A stretch of DNA of 64,000 nucleotides from Aporrectodea caliginosa (GCA_020284085.1 JACEVL010000764.1:615869-679868), one strand, 5' to 3'; positions 10,503-22,105 are shown, numbered from the stretch's first letter. The notes: generated by a model not told the origin, from the sequence alone. Numbers and translations: made by a program.

Positions 10503-10620
10503 GTAAGCAAGTAAGTATATCCTTTATTGAGAAGCGCTAGCAAACGCACAGCACTGTACATGGCAAGATTAATATATTCAAACAAATAAACAACAATTTA
10601 TATATATAACCAGAATTGAA
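10503..10620 (-). repeat. LINE B 3' terminus, inverted relative to next copy
   Basis: The plus strand aagtaagcaagtaagtata, then cctttattgagaagcgctag and caaacgcacagcactgtac, is the reverse complement of the LINE B 3' UTR (GTACAGCGCCGTGCGTTTGC...TTTAATAAAG...(ACTT)n) seen at 11340-11395. Confidence 0.65.
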
Positions 10621-11395
10621 TGAAAGGCTATATTGTACATCAGGGGAACATAGAAGAAGAAGAGCTAGGACTAATAATCTCCACCTAAACCATTCTAAAT
10701 CTAACGAAATTATCTTGACCAGACCAAATGTGAATCTTGAACTAGGTCCTCCAATTATACGTGGCATAAAAAGGGTCACATCCCTGAATATATTGGGTAT
10801 CGAGATTTCCGCAAAGCTCGGTTTTTCCTCCCATATCCAAAAGATTTGTGTACGGGCCAAGCAATCTCTCCACGCCCATCGTATTTTAATCTCGCATGGG
10901 CTCTTGGGAGTCAGGTTATATGATGTGGTCCGGTCCACCACTGTCAACCGAATGCTTTATTGTTCCCAAGTGTGGTGGGGCTTTGCCAGCAAACAGGAAC
11001 GTGACTGTGCTGTGGTCCGCAAGCTGGTACGCTTTGGCTTCCTACCAAAATCTTTCCCCACTTTTGAGGAACTCTGTAAAAAAGCCGACCATGACCTTTT
11101 TAGAAATATCTTAAATAATCCCGGACATATCCTTCATTACCTACTACCCCCTGTCCTATATACTGGTCACGATTTGCGCCCACGCTCACATAACCGTGTT
11201 CTTTCTAGATTTGATTCCCTCACCAGGCGTGGTTTCCTAGCTAGGATGTTGTACAGCTAAGCCATATAGTGTTTTTTAGTTTACTATTTACTAACTTTTT
11301 CGCTACTATTTGATAACTTTGTATAACTTTGTATGTACAGCGCCGTGCGTTTGCCACCGTTTAATAAAGAACACACTTACTTACTTACTTACTGA
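10616..11395 (+). pseudogene. LINE B copy, C-terminal RT region and 3' end
   Basis: Open frame 10616-11260 (214 codons) is intact over the region after the RT core: LNILGIEISAKLGFSSHIQK, then RMLYCSQVWWGFASKQERD, then GHILHYLLPPVLYTGHDLRP and RSHNRVLSRFD. This is the post-catalytic and C-terminal region of a Jockey/CR1-group non-LTR RT. Catalytic motifs are missing, so the copy is 5'-truncated. The 3' UTR has TTTAATAAAG and an (ACTT)n tail to 11395. Confidence 0.75.
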
Positions 11396-11429
11396 GTCAT
11401 AGGAGAAAATGAAGGGTATAAATAGCCAG

Positions 11430-11945
11430 ATCTAGGGAAAACATAGTTTATTTGTATAGCATCCGGGCAAGAAAGCATTTCTGAGTCAGGTTGTCAAACA
11501 TGGGAAGCTCACGGTTATGGGACCGTGGCCGCAGGGAGTAGCGCGATTGCTTGATCGGCGGTAACAATAATTTATGCAATACATGACAAGGATTGTGCAG
11601 AATACAGAATATAGTAACTCAAGGCGAAGAGACTTGGGAAGACAGTTCCAAGCTAATGGGACAACATGGGCAAAGCACCTAGAATGGGCCGTAGCAGAGC
11701 ACATACGCGGGACAATCATAAGGCCACGAGTCGAAGATCGCAGAGGCCGTCGCAGGTAAGGAGGAGACTAAGGCGCAAAAGGACCTCAGGTAGTATGGGG
11801 GTCAACCCAACAAGGCAATTACGCATGAGGGCAAGGGTTTTGAACTGTACCCGCTGTTAAATAGGGAGCCGGTGAAGGGTATCCCGAATATAGCCTGAGA
11901 TATGGGCACACTTTGGAATGTCGCCAAGCGCATACGGTGAAGCAT
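11430..11945 (-). pseudogene. LINE A RT C-terminal fragment
   Basis: Minus frames read DIPKCAHISGYIRDTLHRLP, then QRVQFKTLALMRNCLVGLTP, then MIVPRMCSATAHSRCFAHVV and PLAWNCLPKSLRLELL. These equal the HxxxYM.D.LHWLP...RI.FK and VP.......FA..GP..WN.LP.ELR blocks of LINE A. Stops and frameshifts break it. The plus-strand tgtatagcatccgggcaaga near 11453 is a diverged 3' UTR signature. Confidence 0.65.
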
Positions 11946-11964
11946 TATACACAGTCATACGCAC

Positions 11965-12707
11965 TTATATACTAGGGGTCTGCGGGTATACCCGTACCCG
12001 CGGGTTTACCCGTACCCGAACCGTACCCGCGGATCGGGCACGGGTCGGGTACGCATTTCACGGGTCGGGTCGGGTACGGGTAGGGTTGTCACGGGTACGG
12101 GTATACCCGGTTTTACCCGTACCGACATGAAGTTTTGGGGTTACAATGTCACCGCTACATATAATAGAAAATGTAGGCACACAATGGGCCTGACCATGTT
12201 ACAGTAGATAACGTACTATTAACAGCTACTTAGTGTAATAGGTGACAGCATAGACCACGAAGATAAATGTACAATGCAATTGAGAAAGCACAACCGTTGC
12301 ATGTAACATTGTAACAAGTTCCATGATTGAATGCCTATTATTTTTACTACTACAATAACTGCTGCTGCTACTGCTGCTGCTGCTCCTACCACCACCACCA
12401 CCACCACCACTACTACTTTCATCATCATCATCATCATCATAATCATCATCATCATCATCATCAGCCTTTTATTATTATTATTACTACATGCTGAGTTGTA
12501 AGCTATTGGTCTGAAAGGGACAAGGGCTATGGGAAGGCGTGCAAAGGACGTGACGGTACTTTACGGGTACGGTGTATACCCGCGGGTACGGGTAGGGTCG
12601 GGTAGTAATTTTGAGTACGGGTCGGGTACGGGTACGGGTAACGGTTTTGTCTTACGGGTACGGGTCGGGTAGCAAAAATGCTCTACCCGCAGACCTCTAT
12701 TATATAC
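11965..12707. mobile_element. hAT-type MITE with 8-bp target duplication
   Basis: The element proper is 11973-12699 (727 bp). It begins TAGGGGTCTGCGGGTA and ends TACCCGCAGACCTCTA, i.e. 16-bp TIRs with one mismatch. It is flanked on both sides by TTATATAC (11965-11972 and 12700-12707), a perfect 8-bp duplication as expected for hAT transposition. The ends are extended by inverted arrays of GGGTACGGGTCGGG-type units; the middle is filled with microsatellites. No transposase is encoded. Confidence 0.88.
12355..12485. repeat. Compound microsatellite inside the hAT MITE
   Basis: Successive (CTG)n, (CCA)n, (CAT)n and (TTA)n runs. Polyalanine, polyvaline and polymethionine frames here are artefacts. 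Confidence 0.95.
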
Positions 12708-13380
12708 ACGGCGAGTCAATAAAAAACCTGTCTGTCAGATATTAAATCAGTGACATTTTAAGTAAAGATAAAAGAGTTATTACTGAGCATCAAGAAGGTA
12801 AAAGTTTATCTCCTTGGGCATCCACCCATGCGGAAAGGCGCGTACGCCACTGCTTGACTGACACAGCAATGATGCGCTGATCAATATTGTGGCACGCCTC
12901 CACAATTCGATGAATCAACTCGTTGACATCATGTTTTCGATATCTGTAGAACTCTTCTAGCATGACATTCCATAATTATCTTATAGTCTACCCGACTTAA
13001 ATCATGGTTGTTAGGTGGCCACAGAGTATACGGGATGAAATCAGATGTTTTCAGTTTGCAGTAACTCAACAGTCCCCGAGCTCTGTGCGCAACAACGCTA
13101 TCCGGCTGGATGATGAAAATTTAATAGTCCGTTATCACACGAATTTCTGACAAAATACCCTGCATTAATAGGTAATATTGTCCACTGCCCTTAACACCCG
13201 GTTCAATTAAATGGATGTTTGTACGACCGAGTGTAGAGATTTGCTGAAAGTTGGTCGTGTGCGCAAAAGACGATTTGCTGGAACGTTCCTCTTCCTTGTA
13301 CCGACGGATACGTAAATACAATTATTCTGATTGTTACTGGATGCCGCTACAGTAAAGAGATTTTCATCAGTAACCAGATA
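12704..13380 (-). pseudogene. DD37D mariner (maT-like) transposase remnant with TIR
   Basis: Minus frames read LVTDENLFTVAASSNNQNN (first catalytic D in VTDEN), NRLLRTRPTFSKSL, then FIIQPDSVVAHRARGLLSYC and LWPPNNHDLSRVDYKI. There are 37 residues between the D of QPDS and the D of SRVD, the spacing of the DD37D (maT) group of Tc1/mariner. Stops and shifts interrupt it, and the C-terminus decays by 12.8 kb. A TIR-like end, TACACGGCGAGTCAATAAA, lies at about 12705 and resembles the ACACGGTGATTCAATAAAAA TIR of the 57-kb mariner derivative. The N-terminal helix-turn-helix and the other TIR were not found. Bases 13381-13795 show no other gene. Confidence 0.75.
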
Positions 13381-13795
13381 AAATTGACTAGGCTTGCAGA
13401 GTACAACCTCGATAGCTGACTGGAACGTTGAAATCTTGCTTGTTTGCTAGCCTGTTTGTATGGGTTGTCGCGATGTCATCATAGTTTAGGCTAGCCAGCT
13501 TCTTTTAAGAAATCATTTGTATTGCACCTGGCTAGAGCATCAACCGTCATTATTCAGTAAGCAATAAAAGGTCAACATTGTGAATACCAATCCTGTTTGA
13601 GACACAAATTGAATGTAACCCGCGAATCCACCCAAATATGGAAACCGAAATGGTTGGTTTCTGACATTCAAACTTTCCAACATCTGTCACCTTAACAAAG
13701 TTATCTCGTCGCCAGGGGCCTAATATTTAGTTGGGTGCTGAGGATCTTTTTACACTGGTTATATCCCTGATAATACAGCATATTCAAAGCAGCGG

Positions 13796-14050
13796 TTGTC
13801 TTCGTTCTTCACATTAACGGCAGATGGGAACCTCTTTACAGCTGCCTTGAGAGAACCGCTCTTCCATCCTGCTAAGACACTCCCTTATTCCCTGCGTCCC
13901 AGACCGCATGACCGATTGTCCCACGGTCTGACAATTTAAGTAGAAAAACTTTTTACAAGAATGCTTAATAATGTTTAATTTCATGTCAACCAATGTGCGG
14001 TTATGCAATTGGATAAATAAAGAATATACTTACTTACTTACTTACTTACT
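13796..14050 (+). pseudogene. LINE B 3' end with (ACTT)n tail
   Basis: A plus frame around 13860-13960 gives LPYSLRPRPHDRLSHGLTI and KLFTRMLN, the LINE B C-terminal block. It is followed by TGTGCGGTTATGCAATTGGA and AATAAAGAATATACTTACTT. The (ACTT)n tail ends near 14050. Confidence 0.75.
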
Positions 14051-14955
14051 AACTTAATGACTGCAGCAGGAGAAAGGAGGTATTTAGGCGTTGGGAAGTA
14101 GCTCATTGCGCGGATTGGTTTTTCGGGAAACCTATTTCTAGAGCCATGGCTCGCTTCACTCTCCATCCAGATCTCTGGTAAGTGTACTCCTCAAGACGCT
14201 TTAAGACTTAGCCTTGGTCGCTCACACAACTCCTTGGATGGCGACGGAAAGAAGGTTATTGAACAACGAGGCTTAATGGCGAGGCGTTGTCATAACTGTG
14301 TTTTCAGGCAGGCATTTAATTAAATTCTGTCCAGTTCCAGTTACGACTTCAAATTAATGGCAATCGTTGTGAAGATTTTTCGAGTTTTATTATAACAAAG
14401 CAACGTTCAATTATGTACATCACCGCAAATCTAACGCAGTTCACTATTTACACTATATAGGCCTACAGTACACACGTTTATCAATCTCAGTCCGTCGAGA
14501 ACGTAAAACCGCAGAGCACAGCGTCAAACCTACTTACTCAGACAAGACCTAAACATCAACTACCACGCTTCAACTGAGCTTCTTCCCGCCTGTTCCACCG
14601 TACTACACTTCCGGCGGACCACTTGCCCCGCTCAGTAATTGGTCACAATTATACATAGCCTACATATTGCACAACTAGGCGCACACTCCTAAATGCCTAT
14701 TCGCAGGTGCAAAGGGCCTAGCCGCTCATTCACAGTCGCTATTCGTCACAATCGTAATCGTAAATTCGAAACTTCTACAGCGCCCACAGAAGCGAAGTCG
14801 CGGGAACCCGCTTATTCACAGGCGCTCAATCAAAACAAAATCGATAGGCAGGGGTAAAAATCCAGAGAGTCAGGCAGGCAGACAGGCAGGCGGCTAAGGT
14901 GGATGGTGTTTGGTGTTGAGACGGCGAGGTAGGCAGGGACCAGTGTTGGATTCAG
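14051..14955. other. No gene recognised
   Basis: No convincing coding sequence, RNA gene or repeat structure. A short GGCAGGCAGACAGGCAGG run occurs near 14875. Confidence 0.5.
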
Positions 14956-15372
14956 GGTAGGATTTGTAAAAAAGCGTTTCTTCAGTCTTTAGTGAAAGAC
15001 CTGTGGAGAGATAGCGAAAGGTGGGGTTTTGGTGACTCTGTGGGATGGGTCAGATATTTGTCGTAGTACTGGCGGAAGTTTGTTCCTGAGAGATGGAACA
15101 GCTATGGACATGGATCGATGTGCAAATTTTTGTGATAAGGTGACGGAAGGGCGGAGCAGTGTTATGGAGGAGCAGGTGCGGGTTGGACGATGTGGCTGAA
15201 AGAATGGAAACACGTAAAGAGGAGGGGAGGGAATTCCACAGGGCAGACCCAATGGTGACAACAGATCTGGTTTGCTCTAAAGTGGCCCTTGTCCGCGGAA
15301 CAATGAGGCCATGCCGGTCCAAAGAGCAAAAAGGTTGGAGATAAGCTGCAGAATGAGGAAAGCGAATGATGG
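14956..15372 (-). pseudogene. LINE RT C-terminal fragment
   Basis: Minus frame 15322-15050 reads DRHGLIVPRTRATLEQTRSV, then VTIGSALWNSLPSSLRVSIL, the VPR....L...F...G..LWN.LP..LR block of CR1/L2-group LINEs. A second frame carries SITLLRPSVTLSQKFAHRSM, so at least one shift is present. No 3' UTR signature identifies the family. Confidence 0.6.
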
Positions 15373-16120
15373 TATAATGTTGAGTGTAGAAGTTTTTTTT
15401 ATTTGCAGGCTACTAAAACCATAAAAATTAATAGACATCAAGTAAACCAATCCAGCACTTGTAGTTCCGGAAAACGAAAGGCTCATCATGGCAGGTCAAT
15501 GGACCCTGAACTATAGTCATGCACTGAGCATAATTATGATGTTCATTTATATAACTCTGTTGAGTATCCTTCTTTGGAATCCAAGAGTGAAAAACAATAT
15601 ATAGACGCCAGGATTTTTTTTACATCACTTGGAGTTCCCGTGAGGCAAAAAGTTTGTCATAACAGGTCGAGTGACCTTGAACTGCAAAGTCAAGCTATGT
15701 TCATACGAGGGTCATACCAGGTTGTTCATAACTCTCTTCTATTTACTTGACCCCAATGAGCCTATTTTGGATTAACACCTTCATTTTGTAACTCACCGAT
15801 AACGAAATATTATTATTTAACAGTAGAAGTCAAATGACCTTGCAAATGAAGGTCGTCTGATTGTCCTACAATGTTAGAAATTTTGACTTCTTCTACCCGG
15901 AAAACCTCTCTCGATAAAATTTCTCTCAATGGCAAATTAATGTGTATGATTCAGCTATACAAAGATGAACTCAAAGTCGCTTGAACCACGCCTAAATGTT
16001 AATCTAATTAGCTGTAACTTCGTTCAGTATAATAACTAGTCCTACAGAAACTTTCTAGAGGTTGGCCATCAAGATATATGAACTTTTGAAAAGTTTCTGT
16101 CTTTTTGGGACACCCTAATA
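15373..16120. other. No gene; possible Tc1/mariner-type terminus at 16098-16119
   Basis: No coding sequence seen. The right edge reads CTGTCTTTTTGGGACACCCT then AATA, whose inverse (AGGGTGTCCCAAAAAGACAG) resembles TIRs of Tc1/mariner elements. It stops exactly where LINE A sequence begins. No matching left end was found. Confidence 0.35.
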
Positions 16121-16124
16121 GGGG

Positions 16125-16204
16125 CACTGTTTTAGGCCCGCTCTGGTATCTTCTCTATACGGCTGACATACCTGCTCTCTTTTCCAAGTACTCCTCAGGA
16201 GCCG
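16125..16204 (+). pseudogene. LINE A RT fragment, left part of an interrupted copy
   Basis: A frame reads TVLGPLWYLLYTADIPALFS, matching GSVLGPLLFILYTADIPSLF of the long copy just before the FADD motif. It is cut at 16201 by an inserted element. LINE A sequence resumes at about 17.15 kb after a gap of some 80 codons. Confidence 0.7.
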
Positions 16205-17066
16205 TATTCATAAGACAGGCGTAAGCTACTCCGGGCGTAGAACCTACGCCGGCAATAAGTATTCTCTGAGTAGAACTTAGTCGTGGGCGGTATTCATGAA
16301 AACGGCGTAGACAGCGGATTAGTTACACAGGGCGTAAACTGCGTCTGATGCTGGGTTTTCCCAATATTTGAGTTATTATCGTTGATCGTCCATGCGCAAA
16401 AGGTATTTATCTGCAATCGTTACCGATGAAAAGTAAAGTCCTGTCTTTATTACCCCACTACCAAACGCACAGCATTTGCATCGAAATATCATGTAAAATA
16501 AAAGATAGAAGTGAAAATAATGTAGAGTAATAACAGTGAGGAGTTCGGAACGTCGAATTTCACGGTTGTGAGGACGTGAGGGCAAAGTAGGCTAAACAAA
16601 TAAAAATTGAAAGACGGCGGTGAACCAACACAAATCTTATTTAATATAAATGTAAAATTAAGAGGCGTTTTTGTTAGAGTAAATATACGAGAGTGATCAT
16701 TAGCAGCAAAGATACAGCAAGAAAATTATACAAAGAAGAGTGAACAGATTTTGAAGTTTACGCTGAAGTTTGGAAAGACGCGGCACTTCGAATTCAACAT
16801 CGTCAGACATCTCGTCAAATTTTAACATTTTGTGACAGCGAAATGAAAGGCAATATAAAGTTTGCCGTCGGGGAACGAGGCGAATTAATCATAGAATCTC
16901 TTAAACACTTTTTGACGTCTAAAACGTCGTCGAATGCAGCGATTAACGAAGGCCGCCATTTTTGTTTATCGCCTTTAAGCTGGGAATATAGGACTTACTC
17001 CTACCTCAGACTCGGAGTAGTCTTATTCCCAGCGTAGAGCGATACGCCTGTCTCATGAATACCGAC
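16201..17066. mobile_element. TIR element inserted in LINE A (Harbinger-like ends)
   Basis: The left end (from 16201) reads GCCGTATTCATAAGACAGGC and the right end inverted (17066 back to 17041) reads GTCGGTATTCATGAGACAGG, an imperfect TIR of at least 25 bp. Internal sub-repeats of GCGGTATTCATGAAAACGGC occur near 16287. The CGTATTCATAA motif is typical of PIF/Harbinger-type TIRs, from memory. A small frame at 16843-17037 has no recognised domain. No target duplication is clear. Confidence 0.55.
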
Positions 17067-17099
17067 TTAACCCGCTACTCCAGCGTAGGCCAGATTTAA

Positions 17100-17825
17100 G
17101 CCGGGAATAAGAGTCACGCCTGTCCAAATTTATGCTCATGTCGTAGAGGCCTTTATTCTATAGAGTAATCTTACCTTTTCTGCTCACATTGCCAACCTGT
17201 CCCGCTCCTGCTACTTCCAGCTGAGACGGCTAAGAGACATACTACGTTATTTCGGCTCTTCCACCTTTACTTCTATCGTTCATTCTTTCATTTCTACTCT
17301 AATGGACTAATGTAATTCCATTTTCATTCAGTCTTCTTAAAGTCCGTATTTCTCCTCTTCAATCGGCTTTGAATGCTACTGCTAGACTGATAGCTCGCCT
17401 TCTGCGGTCCTCGCATATTTCTGCTTATATGTTTGACCACCTGCATTGGCTACACATCTTGGCTCCGATTCAATGTAAGGTCCTTGTACTAATCTACCGA
17501 TCTAGCTTAGTCCCTAAATACCTCTGTGACCTCATCCGCCTGCCGACTTCAGCCACCTCACTTCGACCCCTGCTCTCACTTGACAGACTTGAACTCTGTC
17601 CCGCGGCTAGGACTGGCATGAACATATATCGTGCTTTAACTCTTATTGGCCCAACTCTATGGAACCAACTTCCTCCATGATTCACTCATTGTTTCAAGCT
17701 GAAGGCCTCCCTGCATCCTTTCGCTGCTAAAAGACAGCCTTATTTTCTCGGGGTCACTTAGAGCGCCTCTGATTGGCGTAGCACTGTGAGTGGCGCTATA
17801 TAAATGTACAGATACAATACAATAC
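17100..17825 (+). pseudogene. LINE A copy, right part, with 3' end
   Basis: Frames read SNLTFSAHIANLSRSCYFQL, then ALNATARLIARLLRSSHISA (about 17369), then DHLHWLHILAPIQCKVLVLI and LIGPTLWNQLPP. The 3' UTR has GAGCGCCTCTGATTGGCGTA, then GTGGCGCTATATAAATGTAC, and an (ATACA)n tail to 17825. Confidence 0.8.
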
Positions 17826-18794
17826 AACGCTAATGCCACGATATCTATACGGCGGCCGACATGCTTACCACGAACGCGTGGTAGATTCTTACATTAACCG
17901 CCGCGAGGTACCCATGCGTCACTTTGCAAACCAAAGCTGAGGGCGTCTCATTAGGCTGTGGATTCTGGAAGCTAGCGTTATTCGGTGTGAGCAGCAATTA
18001 AGCCATTGTTCGCGTCGAGGCACCAGCAGCTATCACGGGAAGCATCGATCTCACTCACGATTGACATTTTCAGAGGACAGTTCGATGCTTCCAGGGCAAT
18101 TTTACATACCAGAGCAAATGAGTTTTGGTGTTGAGGCTAAGAATAAAATCGCTGAGACCACTCCTGCGGTAGAGCTAAACATAGCCCTACTATTAGAGAA
18201 ATTATAGGAACAATGTCATTATATCCAACGCTAGCGGCCCCGACAATTTTGGTTGAGACAACACCACAGACTTTGTCCCCGGACAATTTCGGCTTAGACG
18301 ACACCACAGACCTTTTGCCTGCAGAAGGCGGTGAGCTTGAGGCCTTCCTTCGATTGGAAGTGGAGAGTCGGTTCCGCCTGTAAAAGAGTATCGCAGAGCT
18401 GTGAATTTGGTGAGTGGTACTTCCGCCACTTGTGCTTTTTTAGATATGACGTTGATGCCGGAGGAACTTTTTGTTGGGGATGGGGGTTGGGCTGGTGCCT
18501 GGTTTGATTCTTGATAGATGACGCGGGCGTTGCCATCAGCCGAAGATGTTCGACGAAGGCGGCGAAACAATGGGCTATGCGCATGCTGACCAGCAGTAAG
18601 CTCAACTCAATACACAGCCACATTTTAAAGGTGCTCGAGGATACCGTGATCACGGAAGAGGAGCACAAGTTGAATCTTGGCGAGATTGAAAGCTATCGCG
18701 CAATGAAAGGCGAGAATCAGCGCAAATCTTTAGGAACAGCTGAATGGCCTATCATTAACGAAGGGATAAAAAAACAGTTAAACAGTGTCGCGAA
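17826..18794. other. No gene recognised
   Basis: Overlapping frames of about 100-124 codons exist on both strands near 18.2-18.8 kb, but none has a motif I recognise. GACAATTTYGGTTGAGAC/GACAATTTCGGCTTAGAC is repeated 42 bases apart near 18241 and 18283. Confidence 0.5.
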
Positions 18795-19085
18795 AAATCC
18801 TGGGCAGTGTTTATAAAGCAACCATGTCTACGCACGTGCAGCTACGCACGTGCCAAAGATCTTAATGAGTTGTTTCATCTATCTTTACAAGAAAGCTACT
18901 GCTTGCCAATATTAACTTACTCTTCAGCCGTAGTTAAATACACGATGAGACAGGAAGACGAAATGAATGCATGTTGGAACTCTCTTTATATAAAGTTATT
19001 TGGTTTTAATAAATGGGAATCAGTTAAAGGCCTTGTGGCCTTGGTAGACTAGACTTACATAACATTATTAAGAAACGTCGCATGA
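18795..19085 (+). pseudogene. LINE C-terminal fragment (CWNS..K.FGF.KWESVK type)
   Basis: Plus frame 18807-19052 reads LNELFHLSLQESYCLPILTY, then MNACWNSLYIKLFGFNKWES and VKGLVALVDRLDL. The combination SYCLPILTY...CWNS.Y...FGF..WESVK is a conserved block after the RT core in a LINE family common in marine invertebrates. It is a single fragment without ends. Confidence 0.55.
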
Positions 19086-19760
19086 TGTTCTATAGTTCAT
19101 TCGACATCTAATTTTCTTCAGGATATTTTCTGGTGTTACGTTTTTGAGCATTTTCTTTATGACTCTGAACTCGCCGGCATCTTGAACGGTAAATTTAGTT
19201 GCATAAATGACTTTTACGAACATTTTTTCAGTCCGTGCGTTTGACTTATGTTTGTTCATATTTGCGCATGTATGTTGTGACGTATGTTTTGTTCTGCCTT
19301 CGGGCGTAATAAAGTACTGACAAAGCAACTCGGCGCTTCAGAATCACCATGTCCATAACTTGTGCGTGCTGGAATGTTGGACTTTGGAATGATCAAACGC
19401 TTGTTGCCGTCCCGCTGGCCCCGTCAGATCCACCGTTTGAAAAGCCTTTACGAAATTAAAACTAGCTTTTATTATTTTAACCCTACGTCATGGATCGATG
19501 CTAAAACTGAAATAGATGCTGTGATTTTTCACGAGAATTGTTGTACAGACTTTCTCTACGTCTTCCATTTGAGTGTGCATGCGAATTTTAGAATTGATAA
19601 AAATCACAGGACACTTACACAGATTGGTCATTTTTGACCCGTTATTAATTGATGTTTCTTTCTCATTAGACAGTCTAAAGTTGCAAAAACCCACAATAAT
19701 ACTTCCTATTCATTGCTCCTATTTAATTGTCAGTGCTGCCCTCCCGCTTTATGCAATGAT
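19086..19760. other. No gene recognised upstream of piggyBac
   Basis: Overlapping small frames without motifs. A short palindrome GGTCATTTTTGACCC at 19625-19639 resembles the GGGTCAAAAATGACC cores of piggyBac-like ends and might mark the left end of the element that follows. Confidence 0.35.
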
Positions 19761-20970
19761 CCCAGGGCCATTCCTCACAATCGACTTTGCTCCTTATCGA
19801 GGTCGGTGCTGATTCGTATAATACATGCCGACAAAGCCGGCAAAATACGGCATGAAGTTACATTATGGATGTGCTGCCATGATGAAACAAAGTACGTGTA
19901 CAATGCCAACATAGCCTATATTGCAGCAAAGAGAGCGTCAACCTAAGATCTGGGATCTCCGCCAGCTCATAAAACTTATTGAATGTGATGGTCGCAACAT
20001 TATCACTGATAATTGTTTCACCTAGCTGGCCCTAGTTAGAGATGTTCTGAAGACAAAGAGAGCGACTTTTGCTGGTCGACTTATTATTACTCGTGCTAAT
20101 CGAGTAGAGTTGCCCAAAAGAATTTGTGAATCCCAGAGGACGCGAGTTGTACTCATCCCACGTCGGGTTCAATGACACTGGCGACTCGTCGTTGCTTTCT
20201 TACAAGTGTAAGAAAGACAAAGTGGTCGTCGTCTTGTCGACTATGCACATCTCCAATGGGAGTTTTCTACAGCAAGACCAAAGTAGGAGTTGATTGTGCT
20301 GACCAGACAAAGCACCAAGTTCTCAACAAGACGTTGTCCGGGAGTGCTGTTCTGCAACCTACTGGATATTGCAGCACTTAATGCTTATATCTTCCATGAG
20401 AAATTGAAGGTGGACAAAGCTCCAGTGGGAAAGCGTAGGCTGTTCATCAAGAAACTGTGAAAAGAACTTTGGCAAGAGCTACAGGAACAGCGATGTTCTG
20501 ATGCAACTAATCGTGGACTGATTAGAGCACGACTATTAGACGGCACTCAGAAACCTTCAAAGAAACGAGATCACTGCCAAGTTTTTCCCAGACAGACGGA
20601 CAAAAAGCCACGGCTGTGTGCAAGGCATGCCATAAGACTGTGTGCCGTGTCCACTGTCAGATCTTGTGTGAGACATGTCTGTCAGCTGATTTATGAAATC
20701 TTTCCTAGGCTATTAGCAGTCTCCTATGTTCATTCTAGCGTCATTTTATTGTATTGAGGGATACATTAGTGTAAGAACAGTATTATAAGCTTAAGTTTGC
20801 ATGTGGCGTCATGACATTAAGCATGACGTCACGTTATGACGTCATGTTATGAGGAAGCACAACAAGCAAAGACTTTTCAGTGCATATTAATAACAATAAC
20901 CTCGTTCAATGTATGTGCTCATTTTATTCGAATCGCATGATCATTACTATGGGGTCAAAATTGACCCCAC
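19761..20970 (+). pseudogene. piggyBac-like transposase remnant with right terminus
   Basis: Frames in order: FLTIDFAPYRGRC (about 19770), then YMPTKPAKYGMK (19822-19857), the signature YMP.KP.KYGIK of piggyBac. Next comes NIITDNCFT with ELP downstream (about 19995-20115), then KVGVDCADQ (20280-20310), LLDIAALNAYIFHEKL (20355-20405) and a C-terminal Cys-rich CKACHKTVCRVHCQILCETC (20617-20676). Domain order and spacing fit piggyBac. Many stops and at least four frameshifts make it non-functional. The palindrome GGGGTCAAAATTGACCCC at 20951-20968 fits a piggyBac-type terminus, though no clean TTAA is seen. The N-terminal third is missing. Confidence 0.8.
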
Positions 20971-20974
20971 ACCC

Positions 20975-21340
20975 TTAGTTGTATAGTTTTTTTTCTTCCG
21001 ACGGAGGCTAAACCACACCGGTTTATCAACGATATTATTGAAAAGGTCGCCTGCGGTAAGTGCTAGATTTCAGACTGAGGATTGTTATCTAATGAGATGT
21101 AAAAGAGAATTTGTATAATAGTTTATGAAGCGTTCAGAGTAATAACCAGGTATGTCGGAAATTATGAGTTTTGGGAAAATGGCTTCAAAGATCTGATACT
21201 TAAACCGTTGTATCTAAGCCATTTGACCATATATATCGACAAGGGGTTTGAAGCAACGTGAAAGTATTGTTTTCTTTAACGAATTATCGTTGCATGATGC
21301 AATGCAGAAACTTTTTTTTCACACAACATTTTGCTTCATT
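20975..21340. other. No gene recognised
   Basis: AT-rich sequence without motifs. Two or three ATGACGTCA(T/C) copies occur just before it at about 20806-20850. Confidence 0.5.
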
Positions 21341-22105
21341 CATTCATTCATTCAGAGCATTTTATATAGCGCCCCTTCAAGAAACTACTCAGGAGCGCTC
21401 CCGGCCCAGCCACGACTAAATAAAAAAGACTTGAGGGACTTGTAGAACCCTGTCAGATGGCTTACAAGTAAAAACGGAGCTTAAGTGGTAGGTAATTCCA
21501 GATGGAAGGGCCAACAACCGAGAAAGCACGGCGCTGCCTAATAGCCAAGCGAGTCCGTGGAACAAGGAATTCACCCCTCGTCGCAGAGCGAAGTACCCGA
21601 CGCGCTGGAACATCAGACACTGGGCGGCAAAGATCACGCAAGTAAGATGGAGCGCAGCCAAGAACACAACGAGAAACCAGAGCAGCAATGCGATATGAGA
21701 TACGCTGAGACACAGGCAGCCAATGCAACACATCACGCATGTATGCAGAGACAGGAGAGTACTTAGGAAGCCGTCCAATAAGCCGAGCAGCCGAGCGTAG
21801 AACTCGATCTAGTCGCCCCAAAACACCAAGGAGAAGGCCAGCAAGTAGTGAGGAACAGTGGTCAATTCGACTAGTAACAAAGGCATGAACAAGGACCACA
21901 ACTGCATCATGAGAGAGAGAGAGAGCGAGAGACCACTCGAAGCTGACGAAGTTGATAATAACAACTCCGTGCAATTGAGTTCACATGTTGAGACAAAGTA
22001 AGCTCTGGAGTCAAGAGAAAGTCCCAGATCACGAACTGTGAGGGAAAAGGTTATGTGAGGAAAGAGCAGGGTAAGTTGAGGAAAGTTGATACCCTGCAGT
22101 TGTCT
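21341..22105 (-). pseudogene. LINE A copy, 5'-truncated, with 3' end
   Basis: Open minus frame 21974-21462 (170 codons) reads HAFVTSRIDHCSSLLAGLLL, then RVLRSAARLIGRLPKYSPVS, then DVLHWLPVSQRISYRIAALV and VVGPSIWNYLPLKLRF. Upstream frames add FPHITFSLTVRDLGLSLDS near 22060. The 3' UTR signature (plus strand tatagcgccccttcaagaaa) is at 21365 and the tail is (TGAA)n at 21335-21355. A short (GAGA)n run interrupts the RT near 21912. Confidence 0.85.

Noticed and set aside
18202..18816. Host gene exon in the overlapping 100-124-codon frames
   Set aside because: Frames overlap on both strands, none has a motif, and no splice pattern or composition favours one over the others.
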